Assembly: GCA_030680405.1 (NCBI GenBank)
Contig: JAUXVT010000012.1
Location: 1 to 64,000, forward strand
Direction: 5' to 3'
DNA from: Thiobacillus sp.
GTDB taxonomy: Bacteria; Pseudomonadota; Gammaproteobacteria; Burkholderiales; Thiobacillaceae
Length of the DNA: 64,000 nt
Shown here: positions 10,493 to 19,800 of the stretch, piece by piece
Position numbering within the stretch: the first letter of the stretch is position 1
Layout of the letters: each line of letters begins with the position of its first letter
Made by a program: the position numbers and the translations under genes
Notes under the pieces: model-generated
What the model saw: the letters and a program-made list of their open reading frames with translations, nothing else
Databases searched by the model: none
Told to the model about the DNA's origin: nothing

Positions 10493-11961
10493 ATGGAATA
10501 GAGTGCAAGGTAGTGGCCGGCGCTGTCCGACCAGTCAAACGACTGGCGCATGCCGGTCTGCTGCAACCGCCGCCACTGCGCGGGCTGGCGATACAGGCCA
10601 AGCGCGCGGCGGATGGCGTCCAGAAAGGCCGCCACATCGGGGGTGTCAAACACGAAACCGGTGGCGCTGGCGTCGGCGAGCGTGGCCGCATTCGTATCGA
10701 CCACGGTGTCGGCCAGCCCGCCGGTCTTGAAGACGACGGGCGGCGTGCCGTAGCGCAGGCTGTACATCTGGTTCAGACCGCACGGCTCGAAGCGCGACGG
10801 CATCAGGAACATATCTGCGCCGGCCTCGATCAGGTGTGCCAGCGGCTCGTCGTAACCGATCTCGACGAACACCCGCTGCGGGTGCTGTTTGGCCAGCCGC
10901 GCAAGTTTCTGCTCGTACACCGCCTGGCCGCTGCCCAGCAGCACAAAACACACGTCGGTCTCGGCGAGCAGCACCGGCATGGCCGCCAGCACCCAGTCGA
11001 TGCCCTTCTGCTCGACCAGCCGGGTTACCAGCCCCAGCAGCGGCGCCTGCATCACCGCATCATCGGCGTGCGGCATGAAACGTTCGAGCAAGGCCTTCTT
11101 GTTGCGCCGCTTGCCGGGGAGGATGCGGCTCATCGAATAATGCGCTGACAGGTGGCCGTCGGTGGACGGATTCCAGATCGTCGTATCGATGCCGTTCAGA
11201 ATGCCATGCAATTTGTATTGCATGGAAAGCAGCAGGCCGTCGAGTCCGTAGCCGAACGCCGGCGTGCAGATTTCGGCGGCATAGGTGGGGCTCACTGTGG
11301 TGACGGCGTCGGCATACACGATGCCTGCCTTCAGCATCGAGAAGCCGCCGTGGAACTCCGTTCCCTCGGACGACCACCAGTGGCTGGGCAGCTGCAGGCG
11401 CAGGAAATCGCTGTGCGAGAAATAGCCACCGTAGGCCAGGTTGTGAATGGTGAACACGGTTTTCGGGCGCAGCGGCTGGTCGGCCAGAAACGCAGCGACC
11501 AGCCCGGTCTGCCAGTCATTCGCATGCACCACCTCAGGCTGCCAGCCCAAGTCCAGCACATCCTGAGCCAAGAGCGCCGCCACCCGCGCAAACACCGCGA
11601 AGCGCTCGGCGTTGTCCGGCCAGTCCTGGCCGCTGGCGTTGACATAGGGATTGCCCTCGCGGTCGAACAGCGTAGGACAATCGACCATCCACAAAGGAAA
11701 CGCAAAATCGGGATGGCGTGTTTCCAGGATGCGCGCGCTGATAATGCCTTCGGCGCCGCGCACGTCGAGCCAGCCAAGAATGCGCACCTGATCGAGCTGG
11801 CGCAACAGCGCGCGATAACCCGGCAACACCAGGCGGATATCGGCACCGCGCGTGTGCAAGGCGTGCGGCAGGCTGTAGAGCACATCGCCCAGCCCGCCGG
11901 TTTTCACCAGCGGATAGGCTTCGCTGGCCACAAACAGGATTTTCATCGCTCCGCGTTTCAT
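10489..11961 (-). CDS. glgA: Glycogen synthase (ADP-glucose type)
   Basis: Extends alpha-1,4-glucan from ADP-glucose; GT5. 490 residues. The N-terminal KTGGLGDV loop (from [20 protein letters not shown]) binds ADP-glucose; [16 protein letters not shown] and, near the C-terminus, [22 protein letters not shown] complete the GT-B signature. Two starts are possible: ATG 11961 (MKRGAMKIL) or ATG 11946, which gives the textbook MKILFVASE. Neither has a strong ribosome site; GGAG precedes the second by only two bases. It lies 31 bases after glgB. Confidence 0.95.
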
Positions 11962-11992
11962 TATTTTTGTCCGTTGTTCTTATCTGATCGAA

Positions 11993-14218
11993 TCAACTGC
12001 AGGGTTTGAGGAAGATCGCCCCCAGTGGCGGCAGCGTCACCTCGACGGACTGCTCGAAGCCCATCCACGGCAGGTTTTGCGGGTGCAGGGGCTGGCCGTT
12101 GCCGAGGTTGCTGCCGCCGTAATACATCGAATCGGTGTTCAGCACTTCGCACCACGCCGAAGCCGACGGCACGCCGATGCGATAACTACGGCGCGGAACC
12201 GGGGTGAAGTTGAACAGTGCCACCAGTTGCGCGGACGCGTTCTGCCCCTGACGCACGAAGCTCAGCACCGACTGGTCGGCATCGTGGCAATCGATCCAGC
12301 GAAACCCGCGCGGGTCGAAGTCGAACTCGTGAAGCGCCGCCTCGTGGCGATACAGGCGATTGAGATCGCGCAGCAGCGCGCGAATGCTGTCGTGCGCCGG
12401 AAAGTCGAGCAATGCCCAGTCGAGCTGGCCGTCCTCTTTCCATTCGTTCCACTGGCCGAATTCACTGCCCATGAACAGCAGCTTCTTGCCGGGATGCGCA
12501 TAGTGCCAGGCATAGAACAGCCGCAGGTTGGCGAAGCGCTGCCAGACGTCGCCTGGCATCTTGTCGAGCAGGCTTTTCTTCAGGTGCACCACTTCGTCGT
12601 GCGACAGCGGCAGCACGAAATTTTCGGTCCACGCGTACATCTGGCTGAAGGTCAACTGGTTGTGCAGGTATTTGCGGTAGACCGGTTCCTTTTCGATGTA
12701 GGCGAGACTGTCGTTCATCCAGCCCATGTTCCACTTCATCGAAAATCCGAGGCCGCCCAATTCGATCGGGCGCGACACCGCCGGCCAGGCGGTCGATTCC
12801 TCGGCGATGGTGAGAACGCCGGGAAAGCGGCCGTGCACCTCGGTGTTCATTTCGCGCAAAAAATGAACCGCCTCGATATTCTCGCGCCCGCCATACTGAT
12901 TCGGCAGCCATTCGCCCGGTTTCCGCGAATAGTCGAGATACAGCATCGAGGCGACGGCGTCGACGCGCAGCCCGTCGATGTGAAACTCGTCCAGCCAGTA
13001 CAGCGCGTTGGCGACCAGAAAATTGCGTACCTCGTTGCGGCCAAAATCGAAGACCAGAGTGCCCCATTCCTGATGCTCGCCGCGGCGCGGGTCGGCATGC
13101 TCGTATACCGGCTCGCCGGTGAAGCGCGCCAGCGCCCAGTCGTCCTTGGGAAAGTGCGCCGGCACCCAGTCGAGCAGCACGCCAATGTCGGCCTGGTGGC
13201 AGGCATCGACGAAGGCGCGGAAATCGTCCGGCGAACCGAAGCGCGCCGTCGGCGCGTAATAACCCGACACCTGATAGCCCCACGAAGCGTCGAGCGGATG
13301 CTCGGCCACCGGCATCAGCTCGATATGGGTGTAGCCGAGATCCTGCACGTAGGGGATCAGCTCGGCGGCGAGTTCGTCCCAGCTGTAATAGCTGCCATCG
13401 TCGTGGCGCCGCCACGAACCGGGGTGCAGTTCGTAGATGCTGATCGGCCGATGCTGCCAGTCGAAGTGGGCGCGTGCGGCGATCCACACGCTGTCCTCCC
13501 AGGCATACACCGTGTCATCGGGCACGCGGCTGGTGGTTTCGGGGCGCAGAAACATCTGCCGCGCGTACGGGTCGGTCTTTTTCACCAGCTGGCCGTGGCG
13601 ACCGAGGATTTCGTATTTGTAGGCAGGGCCGGCGACCAGGCCAGGGATGAACAATTCCCAGATGCCCGAGGTGCCGCGGCAGCGCATCGGGTGGCGGCGG
13701 CCATCCCAGTCGTTGAAGTCGCCGATCACGCTGACGCGCTGCACCGCCGGCGCCCACACGGCAAATAGACATCCTTCAACACCATCGATGATTTTCAGAC
13801 GCGCGCCAAGCACTTTCCAGGCTTCGAAATGGCGCCCTTCGCCGAGCAGATAGAGGTCCATCTCGCCCAGCTGCGGCTCGAAGCTGTAGGGGCATTGCGT
13901 GGTGTGCCAGTCGCCTGCGGCCTTGTCCTGCCAGCGCAATAGCGGGTGGGCCTCGACCGCCGCGCCGGGCGGCAGCAGCCGCTCGAAACAGTCGGTGCCG
14001 GCCACCCGGGTCATGCGGCCGCCTGCCACCTCGACGGCTTCGGCGGCAGGCATAAAGCTTCGGATCAGGGTGCTGCCGTCGGGCTGGGCGTACACGCCCA
14101 GCACCTCGAACGGATCGTGATGCGTGCCGGTCTGCACGCGCAGGATCGGCGGGCTGATCGCAGGCAGGCTGGCGCCAAGCGGAGCTTGCCGGAGTGCATT
14201 TACGGGCGGCGCCTTCAT
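11993..14218 (-). CDS. glgB: 1,4-alpha-glucan branching enzyme (GH13)
   Basis: Introduces alpha-1,6 branches into glycogen. 741 residues from ATG 14218. An N-terminal carbohydrate-binding region (TGTHHDPFEVLGVY and onward) is followed by a CBM48-type stretch (VSVIGDFNDWDGRRHPM) and the GH13 barrel, with catalytic Asp in DGLRVDAVASMLYLD, Glu in VLTIAEESTAWP and Asp in LPLSHDEVVH. The chosen start overlaps the malQ stop as ATGA; the open frame further upstream (to 14515) is malQ antisense noise. Confidence 0.96.
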   Translation of the reverse strand: MKAPPVNALRQAPLGASLPAISPPILRVQTGTHHDPFEVLGVYAQPDGSTLIRSFMPAAEAVEVAGGRMTRVAGTDCFERLLPPGAAVEAHPLLRWQDKAAGDWHTTQCPYSFEPQLGEMDLYLLGEGRHFEAWKVLGARLKIIDGVEGCLFAVWAPAVQRVSVIGDFNDWDGRRHPMRCRGTSGIWELFIPGLVAGPAYKYEILGRHGQLVKKTDPYARQMFLRPETTSRVPDDTVYAWEDSVWIAARAHFDWQHRPISIYELHPGSWRRHDDGSYYSWDELAAELIPYVQDLGYTHIELMPVAEHPLDASWGYQVSGYYAPTARFGSPDDFRAFVDACHQADIGVLLDWVPAHFPKDDWALARFTGEPVYEHADPRRGEHQEWGTLVFDFGRNEVRNFLVANALYWLDEFHIDGLRVDAVASMLYLDYSRKPGEWLPNQYGGRENIEAVHFLREMNTEVHGRFPGVLTIAEESTAWPAVSRPIELGGLGFSMKWNMGWMNDSLAYIEKEPVYRKYLHNQLTFSQMYAWTENFVLPLSHDEVVHLKKSLLDKMPGDVWQRFANLRLFYAWHYAHPGKKLLFMGSEFGQWNEWKEDGQLDWALLDFPAHDSIRALLRDLNRLYRHEAALHEFDFDPRGFRWIDCHDADQSVLSFVRQGQNASAQLVALFNFTPVPRRSYRIGVPSASAWCEVLNTDSMYYGGSNLGNGQPLHPQNLPWMGFEQSVEVTLPPLGAIFLKPCS

Positions 14219-15567
14219 GGTTGGGGTTTTGTCTCGCATCGATGGGCTTTCTGCAATTGTTCCAGCAAATTGGATGCCAGCTCGGACGGCAGGGCATCCC
14301 ATTGAAACCGCCAGGTCCAGTTGCCGTTGTCGGTGCCCGGCGTGTTCATGCGCGCCTCGGAACCCAGCCGCAGCACATCCTGCAGCGGCAGCACCGCCAG
14401 GGCGGCGCGGCTTTCCAGCACCATGGCGATCATCGTATCCGGCACCGCATCGGGGTCGCTGACGCCCAACTGCTGCATCACCTGCTGGCGTGCCCCGTCG
14501 GGAAGCGCGCGCCACCAGCCCAGCGTGGTGTCGTTGTCGTGGGTGCCGGTGTAATACACGGTGTCGGGATGCACGTTTTCGGGTTTGTGCGGGTTGTCGG
14601 CATGATGGTCGAACGCGAATTGCAACACAGCCATGCCGGGCAAGCCAAACTGGTGGCGCAGCGCGGTGACGTCGGGGGTGATGATGCCGAGGTCTTCAGC
14701 GACCAGCGGCAACTCGCCCATTTCGTCGGCAATCGCCTGCAACAGCGCCGCACCGGGCGCCTCGATCCACTCGCCGTGGATGGCGGTGGGTTCATGGGCG
14801 GGGATCGTCCAGGCCGCCGCCAGACCGCGAAAGTGATCGATGCGCACCAGGTCGAACCACTCGAAATGCGCAAGCAACCGCGCCCGCCACCAGGCAAAGC
14901 CGTCGGCCTGCATCGCCGCCCAGTTGTAGTGCGGGTTGCCCCAGCGCTGCCCCGTTTCGGAGAAATAATCCGGCGGCACCCCGGCCACCACCGTGGGATG
15001 CCCCTCATCATCCAGCAGGAATAGCCCACGCTGCGCCCACACGTCGGCGCTGTCGTGGGCGACGAAAATCGGCATGTCGCCAAACAGCTGGATCCCGCGC
15101 GCCGCCGCTTGTGCGCGAATGCCCTGCCAGTGCACGGCCGCGCGATACTGCTCGACCATCACCGCCTTCAACGCATCGGCGTGGGCGACGTCGAATGCGG
15201 CCAGCGCCTGCGCGTCGCGGTCGCGCAGCGGCACCGGCCAGTCGGTCCAGGGTGCGCCGCCGTGTTCGGCCTTGATGATGATGAAGCGTGCGTAGTCGCC
15301 GAGCCAGTGGCGCTGCCGGTTGCACCAGCCAACAAAACGGCGCATGTCCACACGCGTCCCGGGAAACAGCGCGGGATTGACCGCAAACGCCGACGCGCAC
15401 TGGTAGGGCGACAGCCCGACCAGCGGCAGGCCCAGCGGCAGCATCTGCCACACGCCGAAACCCGCCGCCTGCAGGAAATCCAGCCAGCACCCGGCGTCGG
15501 CCAGCGTGCCGGACGGCAGCGAGGTCGGGTGCAGCAGCAGGCCGGCGCGATGGGTATCGAAATTCAT
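14215..15567 (-). CDS. malQ: 4-alpha-glucanotransferase (amylomaltase, GH77)
   Basis: Disproportionates maltodextrins by transferring alpha-1,4-glucan segments. 450 residues, a little short for the family but with all blocks: RAGLLLHPTSLPS, SPYQCASAFAVNPALF, GDMPIFVAHDSADVWA, VRIDHFRGLAAAW (nucleophile Asp), LPLVAEDLGIITPDV (acid/base Glu) and YTGTHDNDTTLGW. It lies downstream of the GH57 gene, separated by a 169-base spacer that holds an inverted-repeat element. Confidence 0.95.
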   Translation of the reverse strand: MNFDTHRAGLLLHPTSLPSGTLADAGCWLDFLQAAGFGVWQMLPLGLPLVGLSPYQCASAFAVNPALFPGTRVDMRRFVGWCNRQRHWLGDYARFIIIKAEHGGAPWTDWPVPLRDRDAQALAAFDVAHADALKAVMVEQYRAAVHWQGIRAQAAARGIQLFGDMPIFVAHDSADVWAQRGLFLLDDEGHPTVVAGVPPDYFSETGQRWGNPHYNWAAMQADGFAWWRARLLAHFEWFDLVRIDHFRGLAAAWTIPAHEPTAIHGEWIEAPGAALLQAIADEMGELPLVAEDLGIITPDVTALRHQFGLPGMAVLQFAFDHHADNPHKPENVHPDTVYYTGTHDNDTTLGWWRALPDGARQQVMQQLGVSDPDAVPDTMIAMVLESRAALAVLPLQDVLRLGSEARMNTPGTDNGNWTWRFQWDALPSELASNLLEQLQKAHRCETKPQP

Positions 15568-15586
15568 CCTGCAAACGCCGGGGCGA

Positions 15587-15715
15587 TCCGCGAAGGACGC
15601 GAAGAAGCACGAAGGAAAACCCGAACGCTCAGGAAATCAGGTTTTCCCCAATAGATGACGTGCTGCACGCCGAAATCTTCGTGGATTCCTTCGTGTTCCT
15701 CGCGTCCTTCGCGGA
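15587..15715. repeat. Inverted-repeat element, copy 1 (CGAAGGACGCGAAG type)
   Basis: Two arms of about 30 bases face each other: left 15587-15616, beginning TCCGCGAAGGACGCGAAG, and right 15686-15715. The reverse complement of the right arm matches the left with about two substitutions and one indel. An inner GGAAAAC/GTTTTCC pair extends the symmetry. A second copy with the same arms lies at 29495-29615. Both occupy the gap between two minus-strand genes. Confidence 0.75.
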
Positions 15716-15736
15716 AAATGGTTTTTGCCCGGCCCA

Positions 15737-17461
15737 TCATTCGTTCCTGCGCATGGTGCCGGCGTTTTCCACCAAGCCGCCGCCGCTCGACAGCGGCACA
15801 TCGAGCAATGCAGGCGGCGCCACGCCGAGCAGACGATACAGCTCGCGCAGCTGGGTTCGATACAGCTGCTCAAAGTCGCTGACGCTGCCCGCCGGGTTGT
15901 AGTCGCCGAACCACCAGAACCAGTCGGAGCCTTCGCACACGGCAAGCTGGCGGGTGGCCAATGCCAAGTGATCGGCGTTCAGCTTGCCGGCGGAGACCAC
16001 GCTGTCGTAGGCCTGCTTGGCGGCGACCAGGTAATCCCAGCCGCGGTTCTTGTCGTCCGATCCGATCCAGGTCGAGAAGCTGCCGTAGACCCAACTGCCG
16101 GCCGCCAGCCGCTTCATCGGAATGGCGGGTGCGTGCGCGGCCTGCTCGGCAAAGGTGCTGACCTTGAGCGTGGGGTGGCTGGACAGCATCGCATAGAGCG
16201 CATCCAGAAAATGATGGCCATTGTCGGGGTAATACTCCCAGGCGTTTTCGCCATCGAGGATGACCGAGACCACATGGCGGTTCGCGTCCTTGTCAAAAAA
16301 GCTGGCGATGTTCTCCAGACGCTGGACGAAGTCGCCTACCGCGTCGTTGGCGTGCCAGTCGCTGTACTTGAAGCCGATCAGATCCGACAGGCCATCGTCG
16401 CGGAAAAACACCCGCGTTTTGAACCTGTCGATGCGCGCAGGCGAGAATAGCGCATGTCTGCTTTGCACCTCGTCATCCGGGCAGTCCGACTTGGCGCAAC
16501 TGTTGCGCCACACGCCCTCGCCCGAGGCGGTCCAGGCAAACCCCATTTCGTCGAGCTGGGCCAGCGCATCCTCGCTCACCCCGCCTTCCGACAGCCACAC
16601 GCCCGCCGGCTTGATGCCGAAGTAACGCTCGAACACCTTGATGCCATGCTGCAGATGCCAGCGCGCGCGCTCCGCTCCACCCGGATAGGTGGGCGCTTCG
16701 GGGACGGGAACGTCGGGCAGCGCATCGCGCAGGTTGGCGAAGTCGTTCAACAGCGGCACGATGGGGTGGCCGTATGGCGCCATCGACAGCTCGACCTGTC
16801 CACGCTCGGCGAGCGCACGGTAACGCGGAATCAGCCCGGCCATGCAGTGCTGCATCAGGTGCAGCAGTTCATGACGGTCGGCGGCAGAAAACCCCTTTTC
16901 CTGCGCCATCAGCCGCTGCACCAGCGGCAGCTGACGCAGCGAGTTTCCCAGCCAGGCGAGGTGATACCAGGTCAGCAGATCAAGAAAATACTGCTCGGAC
17001 AGGTAACCCAAATGCCCTTGCAGGTCGGCGCTGCCGACCAGGGCGTCGGCGGCGGCGCCGATCATTCTCAATAACCGATGGAACGCGGGATACGGATAAA
17101 TCATGCGCGGCGCGTGGCAGCGCTGGCAATCCTGAACGATGCGCAGTCGGCTGGCGACATCCGACGGAATGCGCTCGACGCCGGACAGCAGATTCAGCAT
17201 GTGGTCCTGGGTGGGTTTGCCGTGCTTCAACAGCGCATCGAGCTGCTGCGCGTAATCATCCAACTGTTCCAGCAGCACCGGCGCAAAGTTCACCACCGCG
17301 CGCATCGCCGGATAGCGCTCCAGATGAGCGGCCATGTCGCTGTAATCCTTGATGCCGTGCAGATAGACCCAGGGCAGGTGATACGCGCCCTTGAGGCCTT
17401 CGCGGTAATACGGCTGATGCATGTGCCAGCACAGCACCACGTTGAGCGATTTAGCCGTCAT
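15737..17461 (-). CDS. Glycoside hydrolase family 57 alpha-glucan enzyme
   Basis: 574 residues. GH57 regions are recognisable: region 1 HMHQP (13-17), region 3 GVWLSEGGV with the likely nucleophile Glu292, and region 4 VVSVILDGENAWEYY with the likely acid/base Asp403. GH57 includes alpha-amylases, 4-alpha-glucanotransferases and branching enzymes. Sequence alone does not decide which this is, though the cluster already has a GH13 branching enzyme and a GH77 glucanotransferase, which makes an amylase-like or branch-modifying role more likely. Its ATG overlaps the last 11 bases of glgC, so the two are translationally coupled. No signal peptide: it acts in the cytoplasm. Confidence 0.88.
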   Translation of the reverse strand: MTAKSLNVVLCWHMHQPYYREGLKGAYHLPWVYLHGIKDYSDMAAHLERYPAMRAVVNFAPVLLEQLDDYAQQLDALLKHGKPTQDHMLNLLSGVERIPSDVASRLRIVQDCQRCHAPRMIYPYPAFHRLLRMIGAAADALVGSADLQGHLGYLSEQYFLDLLTWYHLAWLGNSLRQLPLVQRLMAQEKGFSAADRHELLHLMQHCMAGLIPRYRALAERGQVELSMAPYGHPIVPLLNDFANLRDALPDVPVPEAPTYPGGAERARWHLQHGIKVFERYFGIKPAGVWLSEGGVSEDALAQLDEMGFAWTASGEGVWRNSCAKSDCPDDEVQSRHALFSPARIDRFKTRVFFRDDGLSDLIGFKYSDWHANDAVGDFVQRLENIASFFDKDANRHVVSVILDGENAWEYYPDNGHHFLDALYAMLSSHPTLKVSTFAEQAAHAPAIPMKRLAAGSWVYGSFSTWIGSDDKNRGWDYLVAAKQAYDSVVSAGKLNADHLALATRQLAVCEGSDWFWWFGDYNPAGSVSDFEQLYRTQLRELYRLLGVAPPALLDVPLSSGGGLVENAGTMRRNE

Positions 17462-18770
17462 AGTCGTTTTGCAGCCTCGCGTACAGGTTCTGGCCGAGCA
17501 TCGCGGAGGTCACCAGCACGATGCCCTCCTTGGTCACGTGAAAGCGCTTGGCGTCCTCGACCGGGTCTTCGCCAATCACCGTGCCGTCTTCGATCACACA
17601 GCCCTTGTCGATGATGGCGCGGGAGATGCGGCAATGGCTGCCGATGCTGACCTTGGGCAGGATCACGCTGTCCTTGATCAGGCTGTAGCTTTCCACCGTG
17701 GTGGCAAAAAACACCACCGAGCGTTTGACCCGCGCCCCCGACAGGATGCAGCCGCCCGCGATCAGCGTGTCGATCGCCTCGCCGCGCCGCCCTTCATCGT
17801 CGAAGATGAACTTGGCGGGCGGATATTGCGGCTGATAGGTCCAGATCGGCCAGTCGCGGTTGTACAGATTGAGTTCGGGTTCCACCGAACACAGTTCCAT
17901 GTTGGTCTGCCAGTAGGAATGCAGCGTCCCCACATCGCGCCAGTAGGCAGGCTGGCCGTTCTTGTTGCGGAAAGGGAAGGCCATCGCACGGGCTTCGCCG
18001 ATGTTGCCGGGAATGATGTCCCTGCCAAAATCGTGGCTGGACTTTGTATTGCCGGCGTCATCGATCAGCGTCTTGTAGAGAAAGTCCTTGGAAAAAATAT
18101 AGATGCCCATCGACACCAGCGCGGTACCGGGTTTGCCCGGGATGCAATCTGGTTTTTTGGGCTTCTCGGTGAAATGGGTGATGCGCATGTCCTCGTTGAC
18201 CGACATCACGCCGAATCCACTCGCCTCGGACACCGGCACCTCGATGCTGCCGACGGTGAAATCCGCGCCGGTCTTCACGTGATACAGCAGCATTTCCGAG
18301 TAGTCCATGGTATAGACATGGTCGCCGCCCAGCACCAGCACGTATTCGGGATGGTGGCGCTGCATGATGTCGAGGTTCTGGAACAGCGCATCGGCCGTGC
18401 CCTGGTACCATTCCTTCTTGTGGGTGCGCTGCTGCGCCGGCAGGATTTCCACGAACTCGCCGATCTCGGCGCGCATGAACCCCCATGCGCGCTGCAGGTG
18501 GCGAATCAGTGAATGCGACTTGTATTGCGTGAGCACACCGATGCGGCGGATGCCCGAGTTGACGCAGTTCGACAGCGCGAAGTCGATGATGCGGTACTTG
18601 CCGCCAATCGGTACCGCCGGCTTGGCGCGCCAAGCCGTCAGGTCCATCAGCCGCGAGCCTTCGCCGCCGGCCAGTACCAGCGCCAGCGTCCTGCGCGTGA
18701 GGTCAGTCACCATTTTCGGTTCGGTGTAATAGCGGTAGAGCCGTGTCTGTTCGTCCTTGGAAATAGTCAT
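17451..18770 (-). CDS. glgC: Glucose-1-phosphate adenylyltransferase (ADP-glucose pyrophosphorylase)
   Basis: Makes ADP-glucose from glucose-1-P and ATP, the committed and allosterically controlled step of glycogen synthesis. 439 residues. N-terminal LALVLAGGEGSRLMDLT is the nucleotide loop; the effector-site region AKPAVPIGGKYRIIDFALSN, WYQGTADALFQN, VLGGDHVYTMDY and FTEKPKKP follow, then a left-handed beta-helix C-terminus. A ribosome site (GGAGCGGGAC) precedes ATG 18770. Confidence 0.96.
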   Translation of the reverse strand: MTISKDEQTRLYRYYTEPKMVTDLTRRTLALVLAGGEGSRLMDLTAWRAKPAVPIGGKYRIIDFALSNCVNSGIRRIGVLTQYKSHSLIRHLQRAWGFMRAEIGEFVEILPAQQRTHKKEWYQGTADALFQNLDIMQRHHPEYVLVLGGDHVYTMDYSEMLLYHVKTGADFTVGSIEVPVSEASGFGVMSVNEDMRITHFTEKPKKPDCIPGKPGTALVSMGIYIFSKDFLYKTLIDDAGNTKSSHDFGRDIIPGNIGEARAMAFPFRNKNGQPAYWRDVGTLHSYWQTNMELCSVEPELNLYNRDWPIWTYQPQYPPAKFIFDDEGRRGEAIDTLIAGGCILSGARVKRSVVFFATTVESYSLIKDSVILPKVSIGSHCRISRAIIDKGCVIEDGTVIGEDPVEDAKRFHVTKEGIVLVTSAMLGQNLYARLQNDYDG

Positions 18771-18824
18771 GTCCCGCTCCTGATTGCTGCTGGTTTGGAA
18801 TGAAATATGATTCGAAAAAGTTGA

Positions 18825-19793
18825 TCAAGGTGGGGCAAATGCAGTCGCAATCGCGCCCTGCACGCCCAGCCGGCTGTAGGTGATCAGAAAAATCGGCGTG
18901 CGCTCGACCACGCTGCGCAGCCGCCCCTTATCGGTGGCGGCGCCCATGAAGCGCGGCGACTGCATCCGCGCCTGCAGGTGCACAGCAATGCCCCCTGCGA
19001 CATACAGCCCGCCGCGCGGCTGGTACAGCAACGCCACATTGCCGACCCACGACCCGTATAAATCGATGAACAGATCGAGCGCGGCCTGGGCAGCCTGATC
19101 GCCCGTCTCGACACGCGCGATCAGGGCAGCACCATCGACCGGCTCGTCGGGCAGCGCGGTGCTCTGCTCGACGCCGCAGAAATGATACAGATCGCTCATC
19201 GCCAACCCTGACGCCACACGCTCCCACGATACATGGCCGTAAATGTTGCGCAACTGTTCCAGTAGACGCGCCTGCATCGCATTGGCCGGCGCGAAGTCGA
19301 TGTGCCCGCCTTCGCTGGCGAAACTGCGGTAGCAGCCGCTGGCATCAGCCAGCATGAAGGCCAACCCCAGCCCGGTGCCGGCGCCGGTGATGGCACGCAC
19401 GCCACCCGGCTCGACCACCTGCGGATTGAGCGCGATAACATCGGCCGCAGTCAGTGTCGCCACGCCGGCAGCGGCCGCCTGAAAATCGTTGATGAAGCGC
19501 ACGCTGGCAATGCCAAGCGTGGCCGCCATGTCAGCGACATCGAGCGTCCAGTCCAGATTGGTAAGCGTGGTGTGTTGCGCGTGCAAGGGTCCTGGCAGCG
19601 CCAGCAACAGGCAATCCGGGGAGATCGGCAGCTGTGCATCGGCGACGAACTGGCGAATCAGATCATCGGCCGTCACAAACGCGGCACTCGCATACACCCG
19701 TTCGAAACGCAGTTGCTGCCCGCCCTCCACTTCGCCCGTCACCCAGGCCAGCCAGCTTTTTGTCCCCCCGATATCGCCTGCAATCAACTCCAT
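18825..19793 (-). CDS. glk: Glucokinase (ROK-unrelated bacterial Glk family)
   Basis: Phosphorylates glucose to glucose-6-P. 322 residues. N-terminal phosphate loop GDIGGTKSWLA at 6-16, then LALPGPLH, VRFINDFQAAAAG, ITGAGTGLGLAFML and SEGGHIDFAPAN, all in the expected order. It lies seven bases after pgi and 54 before glgC, feeding glucose released by the glucan enzymes back into sugar phosphates. Confidence 0.94.
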   Translation of the reverse strand: MELIAGDIGGTKSWLAWVTGEVEGGQQLRFERVYASAAFVTADDLIRQFVADAQLPISPDCLLLALPGPLHAQHTTLTNLDWTLDVADMAATLGIASVRFINDFQAAAAGVATLTAADVIALNPQVVEPGGVRAITGAGTGLGLAFMLADASGCYRSFASEGGHIDFAPANAMQARLLEQLRNIYGHVSWERVASGLAMSDLYHFCGVEQSTALPDEPVDGAALIARVETGDQAAQAALDLFIDLYGSWVGNVALLYQPRGGLYVAGGIAVHLQARMQSPRFMGAATDKGRLRSVVERTPIFLITYSRLGVQGAIATAFAPP

Positions 19794-19800
19794 TTCTGAA

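Noticed and set aside
12077-13768. 563-codon plus-strand frame inside glgB
   Set aside because: Antisense to the GH13 domain, with no recognisable domain of its own. High G+C third positions keep antisense frames open.
15568-15736. Intrinsic terminator in the GH57-malQ gap
   Set aside because: The long inverted repeat could fold, but it has no T run and its twin at 29.5 kb shows that it is a dispersed repeat rather than a terminator.
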